Positions 1 through 11,700 of a stretch of 64,000 nt of DNA are shown here, one piece after another. The translations under genes were made by a program, and so were the position numbers. The DNA lies in assembly GCA_008921705.1 (NCBI GenBank), contig VFFE01005885.1, forward strand, positions 65,174 through 129,173. The letters are read 5' to 3'. Positions within the stretch are counted from its first letter, which is position 1. Every line of letters starts with the position of its first letter. This DNA comes from Burhinus oedicnemus. Lineage: Eukaryota > Chordata > Aves > Charadriiformes > Burhinidae. The notes beneath the pieces are model-generated. The model was not told the DNA's origin. It made no database searches and worked only from the letters and a program-made list of their open reading frames with translations.

Positions 1-923
1 CTTTACCTCTCTACCATCTTGAAAGCATGTTTGCATCCTGTTGCAACAGCCAGTGTGTTTCTGCACTTTTTTGACACTACTCTGCACTCCAGTGGCTTAC
101 TAGGGCACAACAACCTTTCTTTCCAAGATTTGCACAGAAGTAGTAATGGAATACTGTCAAAATACATTGCAAACATGCAGATGCTAATGTGAGTTCTGCT
201 ATCTCCTTCATATCTGAACAATTAGCATATATATGATGCTGTTACTAGATGTAAACCTTAATGGCAAAATGGCCTGAACTGTTGTCACTTCCATGATGGC
301 TATTATTAAAAATACAAGGAAAGAGGCGCCTCTGACTGTGTCAATAACAGTTCAAATGTTAGGTCTACTCGACAGCAGCATTAGCATATGAACTTTAGTT
401 AACCCGATGCAATAAGGGAGTAGCATGGTTATCATAACAGGAGTACCTGCAGCGTAAACAACTGGCAGTCACTGTGAAAGTTGCAAAAGTGTCAAGAACC
501 TTCCAGAGGAGCAGACTGTGAGTGCCAATGCTGACCACAGCCAGCTTCACGTGCCATGTGAATTTGAACAGTTTTCTACCCAAGCCTATAATGCATGGTG
601 ACACTTGGGAAGACAACACAGGACACCCCACAACTCTACATGAGGACTATGCATAGCATGGCTGAACTGCTACACTAACCCTGTCCACTTCAGTTCTAGA
701 GCTTGTCACGTCTCCCATGGAACAGGGGAGTTGTGCAATTCATAAATTGCATGTATCTGTGATTAAAGTGTTTTGGTTTCCAAATCCATTTGGACTTTGC
801 ACTGTCATCTGGTCTTAAACCACAAAAACACATTCATTAAGAGATTTGCAAATTGGTAAGAAATTTAAAGATATGACCCTTGATAACTCAGTAACTTCAC
901 TCACGTGAAATTTAAGAACACGT
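1..923. other. Intergenic or intronic DNA, no gene seen
   Basis: No coding exon is recognisable on either strand. In the human region the minus-strand gene RAD54B lies on this side of VIRMA, so I looked for its conserved N-terminal coding exon on the minus strand and did not find it. The short open frames here have no recognisable family features. Confidence 0.5.
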
Positions 924-1693
924 AAGTTCAACAAGGGCAAGTGTGAGGTACTGCACCTGGGGAGGAATAACCCCATGCACCAGTACAGGTTAGGGGCTGA
1001 CCTGCTGGAAAGCAGCTCTGTGGAAAGGGACCTGGGAGTCCTGGTGGACAACAGGATGACCATGAGCCAGCAATGTGCCCTTGTGGCCAAGAAGGCCAAT
1101 GGCATCCTGGGGTGCATCAAGAGGTGTGTGGCAAGCAGGTCGCAGGAGGTTATCCTCCCCCTCTACTCTGCCCTGGTGAGGCCGCACCTGGAGTACTGTG
1201 TCCAGTTCTGGGCTCTCCAGTTTAAGAAGGACAGGAAACTGCTGGAGAGGGTACAGCAGAGGACTACAAAGATGATTAGGGGGCTGGACCATCTTTCTTA
1301 TGAGGAAAGACTGAGGGACTTGGGTCTTTTTAGTCTGGAGAAGAGAAGGCTGAGGGGGGGATCTCATCAATGCTTATAAATACTTAAAGGGAGGGTGCCA
1401 GGAGGATGGCACCAGTCTTTTTGCAGCGGTGCCCAGTGATAGGACAAGAGATAATGGGCACAAACTTAAACGTAGGAAGTTCCATCTGAACATGAGGAGA
1501 AACTTCTTTCCTTTGAGGGTGGCAGAGCACTGGAACAGGCTGCCCAGAGAGGTGGTGGAGTCTCCTTCTCTGGAGACATTCAAAACCCGCCTGGACACCA
1601 TCCTGTGCGACCTGCTGTAGGTGACCCTGCTCTGGCAGGGGGGTTGGACTAGATGATCTCCAGAGGTCCCTTCCAACCCCTGTGATTCTGTAA
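924..1693 (+). mobile_element. CR1 LINE, 3' fragment (ORF2 C-terminus and 3' UTR)
   Basis: The plus strand encodes the end of the CR1 reverse-transcriptase protein. The frame at about 975-1370 contains the typical phrases [23 protein letters not shown] and [12 protein letters not shown]. The frame then breaks, and a second piece at 1429-1620 carries [19 protein letters not shown] and ends with the usual TAG. The element finishes with the characteristic CR1 3' end (AGGTCCCTTCCAACCC followed by GATTCTGT). The 5' part is missing, as in most CR1 copies, which are 5'-truncated at insertion. The frame break makes it inactive. Confidence 0.95.
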
Positions 1694-2549
1694 GAATATT
1701 ACCAGTATTACCTACTTGCAACTACGAAAACCATTAGGGATTTGTGGGTTTTATAATGTAATATTGCTTCCAGCAATACGTCCCATCTGTCTTCAAAATA
1801 TAAGCTTTTATAAAGTATAATAAAAATATAAAATAAAAAAAAAAAGTAAATGAAAGGTTTATATTTTGTGTCTTTACAGTACTGTACAGAAAAAAGGCCA
1901 TTATGGATGTGCAATGACTGCTAGATAGGATCAGAGTAGGTGTAGCAAGGCCAAGGAATAGCTCCACGTTACAACTAAATCAATTGACAAGCAAATATGC
2001 CCTTTCCTCTGAGACAGCCACCAATACATTGAATCACCCTGTACTTGCAATACCGTTAGGTATGATTGCAGGGAAACAGCTGGAGGTAATGAGGAAAGCA
2101 CTGCTGCTGCCTTTTATTAGCTTGACCAAATTAAGTGTACCGTGAAACCACATCCTAAAACGTCTCATGAGCACATCTGGTTTTGCACACATTGATTTTT
2201 TTCTCCTTAAAGGCATCTTAACAGCTGCATTTAAAACAAAACACATATACAAAGAATATTTCAAAATTTTACACGTGCAACTCAACACACTACACATGGA
2301 GTTTTGTTAAAGGCAGTTACATTAGCCATTTCAGCACAAATTTAACAGGCTGCTCTCACGAACACTTAAAGAGGCATTCCCGGCATAGGTGACCGGGCTA
2401 AACGTTTTTTGTAGGCAACTACAAAGACGCAACACAGGATCAACTTTTACTCACTTAAACTGCAGGCAGCGAGTGCATCGCCTTGGATATCAGTATTAAC
2501 TAAAAATCACCTCAGACGAGTAATAACTGTAAGGATTTGGAGCAGGCCC
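1694..2549. other. AT-rich spacer before the CpG island
   Basis: No gene is recognised. The segment contains an A-rich run near 1830-1845 and short unsupported open frames on the minus strand. Some of it may belong to a divergent transcript from the adjacent CpG island, but nothing in the sequence proves this. Confidence 0.4.
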
Positions 2550-3440
2550 AAAAAGCAATGCTATTCAAATCGCTACGAGCCCGGCCCGGCCCACCCCACC
2601 TCAGCCGCCCAGTAACAGCGGCAGGGAGGTGGGGGGAGAATCCCACACGGGCTGGGAGCACCCAGCCGGCTCCCCATGAGAAGAGGCTAGCGGCCCTCCC
2701 GCCCAGTGACCCGCAGCCCCTGACCGTACCTCAGCCCGCGGCCCCGCCGCCGCCTCAGCACTCAATTGTCCCGCCGCCGGCTCCCGTCAGCCCGCTGGCC
2801 GCGCCGCGCACGCGCCCTACGCCGCGCACCCCCCCGCCCGCCGAGTGCGGCGCTTCCCGCCAAGCGCGCATGCTCCGGGGCCGTGCGGGGGAGGCCCCTC
2901 AACTGCGCATGCCCGAGCCCTTCCGCCGCGGTACCATTGAGGTGCGCGTGCGTAGTTCCGGCCCGTGGCGTGGCGGTGGGCGCATGCGCAAAGCCTTCTT
3001 GCCACACACAGCATGGCGGCAAGGCCGTGTCCCCTGCGGCCTGCCGCGCCGCCGTCAGGCAAGAGCGGCCGCAAAGGTATCCTCGATTTCGCGACAGCTG
3101 GCGACGGCGACGACGACGGTTGCGGTTGCGGTGGCGGTGACGGCGACGGTGACGGCGGGCGGGGTGAGCGGGTCGTCGCGGGCGCCGTGAGAGCCGCCCG
3201 CGGGCTGGGCCTGGGCCTGAGCCTGGGCGGGCTGTGGGTAGCCGTGCTGGGGAGGGGCAGCGGCACCGAAGCGGATGGCTGTGCGGATCTGGGCCGTGGG
3301 ACGGGAGGCGTGAGGCGTTGCGCGGGGACCTTAGCGTTTGTCAGGGGCCGTTCGCCGTCGGCAGGCCTGGCGCTTGCACCTTCAGCCCCTGTGCCGGGAT
3401 GGTGGTGGCTTGGCCGCCTGAGTCCTAGTGGGCATCGAGA
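2550..3440. promoter_or_regulatory. CpG island, probable promoter of the RING gene and possibly divergent
   Basis: An abrupt rise in G+C and CpG density marks this stretch against AT-rich flanks. An ATGGCGGC element (YY1-like core) lies at 3013-3020. Candidate splice donors follow: CAAAG/GTATCC after 3076, GGGG/GTGAGC after 3163 and AAAG/GTCAGT near 3446. The nearest downstream plus-strand coding gene is the NRDP1-like RING gene, so this is its likely first exon and promoter. By human synteny a divergent minus-strand RAD54B first exon is possible, but I could not identify one. The long open frames here arise from GC-rich sequence with few stops and are not called as genes. Confidence 0.6.
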
Positions 3441-5774
3441 TAAAGGTCAGTGTGTGTTAGTTGTTTAAGTCCACTTAGGTGCGGTTGCTTGGTGTTCCAT
3501 TGCTGCTGCAGGTGTTTCCAGGCCAGTTTTGTTCTCTGTGACCAAGGTCGTTGACCATTCCTAAAGAGCCCACCCAGGCATGACCCAGAGGCCTTCCTCC
3601 TACCTGTGCAAAGACCCCCCTTCCCCACCAGAGCCTCTGAGGAGAGCTCTTCTGTCCTTGGTGTTGCCTCTGTGCGGCAGCATCCAGCCTTTCAAAGTCT
3701 AAAAGCTGGTGTGGGAGATCCATATCTTGTGTCGCTCTGTTTTGAGTAGATTTTACAGTGGGACAGCAAGTGGAAGTGTAATGTAAAAATATTCTAAGTA
3801 GTTCTAGTTTCTTAGGTAGTTCCTGGTAGACATATAGGCCTTAAATTACTTTTATATCTCGTATTGGTTATTATAGAAACGTTTGTTGATTAAGTAATTT
3901 TTTTACATCAGTGTAAGCTGTTACTGCTATCCATTCATTCTTATCCTCTTCTGTTCCTTTTCTCTTACACGAATGTTCATGAGACTCCACAACGTACCAG
4001 TCTGGGGAGCTGAGGGAGTAGCTCTGTAGCAGCCTTAACCACTGCTGTCTTTCTTTCCTTTCTGCCCTGGCTGCAGTTGGTCGTCCCCTGTCTTGCCCCA
4101 CTTCCACAGTCACTGGAGCTTTAGCTGAGCCATCGACAAGAAAATCTAGCCTAGTAAATCAGTGAGTAGTTGTTTGTATGGTTAGTTGTCTGAGCCAGTT
4201 TAGGAAAGGGCCAAATTGAATGTTGTAACTGATATAAGGGAGGAAGTGAAGGGAGGCTAGGAGGACATTAATTACTGGATAGATTGGCTTGGACTACTTT
4301 AGGACAACTGTCAAAGTTAAAACCTTTTTTTTTCCCCCAGTTCAGTCTTAAAACAGGTCACTTACCCAGTATGATACATCAAGTGGCTGTAGAAACAGCT
4401 TGTACTGTCACAGGTGAAGGGTTGAGTCTGCCTCTTTGGGCATTAATGCTGGCTTGAAGTGGCTTACAGTGACTGTGGCAGAGTGGCATAAGATACCCTA
4501 AAACATCACGTCTATATAGCAGGATTTAAAGCACAGTCTATCTTTGTGAAAACAGAAGCTGAAGCAATATCGTGTTTTAATGTCACCTCATCTCTGGGCC
4601 CTGCATAGATTGTTTGTTCTTCCAGCCAGACAGCACTTCTGAAAATTCTTAGTGATGCACATCTGTAATTCTGTTGTGATTCACTCCAGTCCTTCAAACA
4701 GTTATGTTTTGTCTTGTCACATGGAAAAGAAAGAGTTTTTAGAAATCAGAAACTACTGTAGATGAAAAAATGCAAGTTACTAATCTGGTCTCAGTGTCCT
4801 GATTTTTGCAATGAAATAGCTTTAATTAGTGCCAGACATTTAGCAAGCTATGCGATTATATTGTTGGGAACTACATCCCATCTGTATTCTCCTTGCTATT
4901 ATGTTCACACAAAATCTCTCTTCAAAGGCAATGTAAGCAGTAGCTCAAGGCTGGTTTTAGGTGTGCATCTGCCTGGCAAACAACGTGGGATGGCAGCTAC
5001 TAAAAATAACTTAATATCTGTGAAATCTGGAGGAGATTTGTGCTTGTCAAAAACTACGGGGAGAAATAAAATATATGTGAAACAGTGGAAAGCAAATAGC
5101 ATGTAATAGTTCGTGGGATTTCTGCCTTCCAGATTTGGCACCTGCAAACTCCAGATATCCTCGTGGACAGTGTCGCTGGTAATGGCCAGGTGATAGGCAA
5201 AATTCTGGACCAGAGAAACCAAAGACAAGGCAAGGTTTGGAAACGTTAGTGGAATGTGGGAAGGCAGTGATAAAAAATGTAGTTTCTAGGTACAAACAAA
5301 AAAAGGAGTGTGACAGTTGGTGAATTGTAATAGAAATAGAAGCAGTGGTTTTGAGGCCAAGTCGAGAAGAGAGAAGTTTCTGGGGAAGAGCAGAAGTTGA
5401 AAATGATGTCATTTTGTGGTGGAAGTACTGAGTAAAGTGATCTGTACTGCTAGAGTGCATGGTATTCATCTGATGCTCTCCCTCTCTTTATCTGTTGACT
5501 AAAGTGCATCTCTTAAAGTTGGCAGAAGATAAAATTTCTTTAGTTCTTCAGGTCAGAAAATTTCGACTGGAACAGGTCTGGGCCTTCAGTGACAGCTGTT
5601 GTCGTAGGTCTCAAACTCAAAGCCACGAGGTTTCTAGCACTGTGTGGGATGGTGCTTCTCCAGCACTAGTCTTGATAACATACTGAAGTTCTCATCAGAA
5701 ACTCCCTTGATTGTATTTTTTCCATCAAAGTTGCCATCCACGTTCCATTTGAACTCTGGTTTTGGTTGGGGCTT

Positions 5775-5811
5775 TATATATATATACACACACACATACG
5801 CACATATATAT
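5775..5811. repeat. TA/CA dinucleotide microsatellite
   Basis: An imperfect run of TA, then CA, then TA dinucleotides lies in the presumed first intron of the RING gene. It is likely to vary in length between individuals. Confidence 0.85.
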
Positions 5812-7637
5812 TTGTTGTGCTTCATTTTTCTGTCAAGCACAGATAAAGTTTTTGTTTCCCACTTGATAAAAATACTCTTTCCTGCATTCTGATCAACTTC
5901 AAACTTGCTAAAATATGCTGAAGAGTGTCTTGAAGACTTAGTGCTCAAGGGTCACCAAGCTGCGTGCAAAATGTAGCTTACACCATCCACAATTCCAGTA
6001 GAGCAGAAACCCTAGGACAGCAAAAATACTCAGTTTTGTTGACATATCTTACATCTCTATGAAAGCTTTCTAAAAGTTAAATCCTCTGGGATCCACCAAG
6101 CCAAATCAAAATTTTAGGCTTACAATTCAAATTATAGAATGTATATATGCTGTTTAACAGTCCTCCAGCGTAAATATACTATATGTTTCAATTCTTTCAT
6201 CAGTATTGGGAACTAGTATTTGACTTCACATTCTGCTACTGATAATTCGCATTGTTCTCTGCTTTTTAAACTTCCCATTGCGGTCCTTGCTGTCCTTAGA
6301 ATTACAGCTTTGTGCAAACGTAATGCTCACTTTGTTCATGCTGAACTAGCAAACTCCTGAATTTCCTGTCTTTGCAGGAGACCAGTGAAAACATACAAGG
6401 AAACAACAGTGTAAAAAGAACTGTTTACCATCCTCATAATATGGTATTTTCTTGAGCAGACTCTTTTAAGACATAGACTGTCCATGCTGTGGCTGAAGCA
6501 ATAGCGTATCCCAGATACCTGTAAATTTAGTTTCCCTGTGTTGTCGATGACATTGTAGCCACAGAAGCACAGAGCTAAGTGCAGCCTGTGAATCTGCTTG
6601 GGACCTTGTCAGGAATCTCTGTGGATTGCACTCCGTGCTGCTGTGGCAACTCTGTCAGTAGGTCACCCGGCTAGTAGGTGTCCCAGCTAATCTAAAGCTA
6701 GCTCAAGTATCTCTGCAGGCCATGGTGTTGGCTGTGCGATAAACATGCCAGTAGAAACAAAACACACTATGGAAACCAGGTAGATGGTGTGTTTTTTATT
6801 TGGGTAATATGCATGCTTGCTTGTATTATGTATGCTTTCATTATAAGTTTTATTAACTTTAATCTTAGCAAATACCCTTTTAACACAAGCATATTTCATA
6901 ATCTGTGAAAATATGCTTTGATATTCAGATATGTAAGATCTTCTAAATTCCAGATTTATATTGTATTTATAAAGAGAAATTGCAAAGTTCTTTTTTCCCC
7001 TTTAAAGAAGAATTTGACATTAGTCCTTAGAGATCCTTATTGTTCTTACACAGTTCTAGTTCACATTGAGATTCTCTTTGAATGTTGTATTGCAGTTGCT
7101 GGGTATCAACTTAAGGGATTTAAGTGATGACATCTTTTTTAATTTTTTGTTTTAAGTTACGTTACACATCAGAGCAATGTTATTTGTCAATACAATGAAC
7201 TTGACTGTGATAGTTTTCTTTTGAAAATGAACTGCATATCATGCCTGGATAAAACCAGATTAGATAAGAAACTCATCTTTTTAAGGAATATCATTTTACC
7301 AGATTTCACTTGGTACTTTTCAATAATATTGAATTCTCTTGTCTTCAATCTTACAAATGAAACTGTAAGGCTTCAGAATTAAATGGCAGCAGGCTGTTCA
7401 GTTTTATGATAAATATCTACATCAGTAGTAATTGAAAGATAGACTGATGGATCCCCCCCGGCTTAATCTAGTCAGATCTCTTGTGTTGAATTGTAGGTTT
7501 TACAGTGGCTCGCTTTGGAAAGCTTTATTTTAATGGGCTGTTAGGACAGCATCTATTCAGCAGCTGGCTGGTTAGACATAGAACTCGGTAACTTAGGAAA
7601 CACCACTGAGCCTTTTTCTTTCTAATTTTTCTCATAG

Positions 7638-7753
7638 GCATAATAAAGCAGTGAAGAGAAACTGAAGGAAGGAATTACTACATGCCTTACTGATCAGAAA
7701 ACTTTCTAAAGTATTTGGACAAACTACGTATATATGTAGTAAAATCTGAAAAG
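7638..7753 (+). other. Candidate non-coding 5' exon of the RING gene
   Basis: A pyrimidine-rich acceptor (TTTTTCTCATAG) precedes 7638, and a near-consensus donor (GAAAAG/GTAAGAT) follows 7753. The 116 bases between have no long open frame. The position fits a 5' UTR exon between the CpG island and the first coding exon at 8699. This rests on splice-site appearance only and needs RNA evidence. Chance pairs of sites this good do occur. Confidence 0.3.
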
Positions 7754-8718
7754 GTAAGATATCTTCCTTTTCTGTTTTATTTAGAAAATCTCATAACTAA
7801 TGTAAACCTCTTTCACAAGTTTCAGTGGGGTTATAAAAGTAATTTTTTATGTTAAGGAGGAATGCAAAACCTAAAACATATTCTTTTAAGTGAGTTCTGT
7901 GGAGTCTTACCAAATTCTACTAGGCTTTTCATGATAGGATTTTGACGAAGGCAGATTGCCTGTTCTTCACAAAGCTTCCAAATCTGTTTAAAGGCTACTC
8001 ATTTTATAAAACAGACAATGTAGGAGAAGACAGTAGCTCCTCATGATTTCAGGGTTAGCTGCAGTTTTGGCTTCTTTATCTTCCCAAATATTAAGTATTT
8101 CTCTAGGCATGTGGAGATTTCATGCTGTTCCCTCTGGAACGGAAGTCTACAAGTAGAGAATCTTAGCCTTTTTTTTCAGTATGAAAGCAACACACTAAGT
8201 GATGTGCAGTTCATAAATACAAAATCTGTTGGCTGAAAGTAGGACAGCTATTGTAAGGAGACTGGTTTGTAAGTTTGATAGGCATTATATAAAAGGCATT
8301 AAAATGAAAAGCATGTTTCTATGATGTTTCTGCTTCAGGTAGAATTCAAGTAAATCAAAACTACCTATGTTTCACAGTGGCTGCTAGAACCATGTTCAGT
8401 AACAGACTTATATTCAATAACAAGCACAGCTCAACTGTCTGCTAACGTCTTTGCTTTCAGAATTCAGAGAATCTTGATATAAAATTGGGATTCTGACATC
8501 CAGCAGCACAATCCTTAAATTCTCACTTGAACCTTAATGTCTCCAAAGTGTATAAGTGTTTGCATTCTCATCTGTGAAGTTCTTCATTCACATTAAGTTC
8601 TCTGTATTTCTAGAATTTCTTCCGGGCATTTTTGCGGATCTAGCCATACGAATAGATTCAGGACAAAGCTGCTTTATTTCTCTGTGTTGTTTTAACAGGT
8701 TGAAAGTGTGTGGAGAGC

Positions 8719-11700
8719 ATGGGTTATGATATTGAGCGTTTCGTTGGCTACGTTAATGAAGGGTTATTATGCTCCATCTGTCGTGATGTGTTAGAAGATC
8801 CATTACAGGCTCCTTGTGAACACGCTTTCTGTACTGCTTGCATACATGGATGGCTTGTTCATCACAGTAACTGCCCTGAAGACAGACAAATAATTGATGT
8901 ATCTTTGCTACGACCTCTCTACAGGTATACAATAATCTTGCTGTATGTTGAAATTACATGAATTTCTCAACTTGGCTTGCATGGCTTTATCTCTTATCAT
9001 TTACTGTCACTCAGATTGTCTTTATCCAATATGCCTATGGCAGAAACCAATCACTTTAATGAAAGCATTAGCATTTTCTATTTATTATAACTAACTTTTA
9101 AGCTATTAAGATTTCAAAATGGAAAGAACACTTAGTTTGTTCTCCATCTTTTTATATCTTGAATGCTGATTCTAGATATCTGTCTGGATATTATTCTGAA
9201 TGTCTTCTACAGCACCAAAACTTTTCCATACTTTTTTTAGAGAAAGCAGGCAAAGCAATTCTTGACAACAGCAATCACTAAACACAGTATATCTTTTGTT
9301 TTTTCTCTTCAGTCTTACCTTGATACTGTAGTGCAACTTGTAACGAATAATTCCTGTAGATATGAACCAAACTTCTCACCTTCAAATCCTTTTTTAAGAA
9401 GGTCTTTAGCCATCAGAATATCTGTCTTGAGCTGCCTTGTCATGTAAAGCAGGCTGTTTTCACAAGTGTCTTCAATAATTCCTTGCCAGCACAAGAGTTT
9501 AATCAGTAGATACTACTTGCTGTTTAACCCCTGCATTGTCTAATCTTGCTCAGATTAATGGTTACGTTGTGTTTAAAACCTTGAGCCACAGATGTTAAAT
9601 TAACTCCATTAATACTCCCAGTATTTTTGTCACTAATGAGATTTTACTGTGTGGAAAGTTGAAGTATAGTGTAGTCAGAACCCTAGGGTTTAATTTATGG
9701 ATTGTTTTGTCTGTACTCACTGTAGTCAGTTTGGTTTGGCATGTTTACAAACACAAATTTTAAACTATGAATGAGTAGCCCTTGTGTTTGTTATTGGTAA
9801 TATCTGCTGGGCTCATGAAAGGTCAGGGTTAAAAATGTATTCAAAACTCAAGATTTCATTTTCACATTTAATTTTGGAGACTGAATTTTCCATTAATGTT
9901 GTTTCTTTTAAGCCTGTTCTTTTCAAATATGGTCACTTGAATTCTGAGAAAATAAAAATAAAAATACAGTGATAATTCACAATTTTTCCTAATGGAGATT
10001 AGAATCGTACTTTCTTTTCCCAAAAGCTGAAAATACAAATTTTTCAATAATGTTCACAGATTTAAGAAGAAATTATTTTTTGTTGCATGTAGATATATGA
10101 AAAATGATTTAAACCGTCTTCAGCTACATTGCAAAAACAGAGAGTATGGCTGTGAAATGGTTTGTTCTCTGGAGTCTATAGACAGGCATGAAAGAGAGTG
10201 TGAATACAGTCAGATACCTTGCTCCAATGCCGGTGAGTAACATTCAAAGAAGGTGAATCCTTTGTATTCAGAAAATATGTGTTTGTCATCTTTCTCTCAA
10301 CAGAACGGCAATAATGGCCGTTATTTCCAAACATAAATTCAGAGCTTTAGCATGATCTACTTTTTACAGCAGTCTTTTTGAACAAAATTTTTTACCAGTC
10401 TATGGTAATCGTGATCTTTAGCAACAATTTCTTATCCAAGATCTAATCAAAGCGAATGAGAATTGCCTTTCAATTTTGACTGTTCATTTTGATATTTGAA
10501 TCAATGTAGTAGCACCTACAGAATGCTTATGGGTCACAATTTATTTATAAAACATCCGGTTCCCTGGTGCATGTGCTCACTCTGTGGTTTTAACAAAAAT
10601 GTATCTTGAAAATGAGAATTGTTTTAAGCTAAAATCTGCTTAGAATTGGTGTGTTCATGTTACGGTCTTTATTTAAAAGAAACCTACACTTCCTGAGGAA
10701 GAAACATACTGCTAAGAAACATCCTGGTTTTATTCAAAATATTGTATGTTCCTAGACAAAGTTAATTCCTAATTAATGATGCTAAGAGCATAATCAAGTC
10801 TGACATTATAATTAATTATAACAAGATAAAGGTGCTAGAATTGGTCCACTGGAGGTTATAATTTCTCTCAGCAGCATCTGACTCCTGCAGATGCTCCAGA
10901 CTCGTCTGTTTTGCTTTCTACAGAGACAGCAGCATTTATAGAGTTGTTACACCTTATTTCTGATATCTGGTGTTCGGGGTGTGAGGGCTCTTACACCTCT
11001 TGAACTCTTCCTCAGGAATACATCAGAGTGTATTCTGAGTACCTCCAATTACAAATCATTATATTTATTAGTAAAGCCCTTCTAGAGGGCTGTCTTTTCT
11101 AACTTTCTGATATGGTTTGTTGGCAAGTTTCATTGCTCCATTGTTTCATTTTTCCTCCATTTATTTTATCTTCAAATGAAATGGAAGGAGCTGTAGTATA
11201 ACTCACATCAAACAGTGACTCAAAGATTAAAAATAAAGACTACAAACTTCAACATTTAGTGTGTTAAACAGCAATAATTTATATAGTGTTCATTTGGGGA
11301 TTTGCACATTTTACACTACAGACTTGTAAAGTTTTTTCCCCTAGAATTCTGTGGAAATGTTTCTATTTTTGCATGACATACTAAATGTTCATGAAGAAAT
11401 GTTCTTCTTTATGTGGTTTAGTATGTTATACACAGGACCAACCAACATTTAGGAAAACAAAGTTACACTCCATCTCACCCACAGTTTTACTACCTGTCCT
11501 TGGACCTTTTTTCTAAATTTGATACATAATGGTTTTTTTACACATGTGCATTCTTTTTCGATTCCAGTCATTGCAGTCTATGGTGGCAGTGCAGGCAAGC
11601 CACTAGAGTCTTAACTTGTCATCAGTGTTGTCACTACTGAAGGTGCTTTAATGCCAGACCAGCAGCATAAGACTTCACAGAAAACACCTACTTTTTAATA

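Noticed and set aside
975..1620. 134- and 63-codon frames as host genes
   Set aside because: They are the C-terminal reverse-transcriptase part of a truncated CR1 element.
2537..3468. Overlapping open frames of 64-217 codons on both strands in the first CpG island
   Set aside because: Stop codons are rare in GC-rich sequence. The peptides are low-complexity Ala, Arg, Pro and Gly strings with no family features, and several frames overlap.
4321..4357. Strong-looking acceptor (T-run followed by CCCCCAG) in the presumed first intron of the RING gene
   Set aside because: No convincing donor follows at a sensible distance, and no open frame or known exon starts there.
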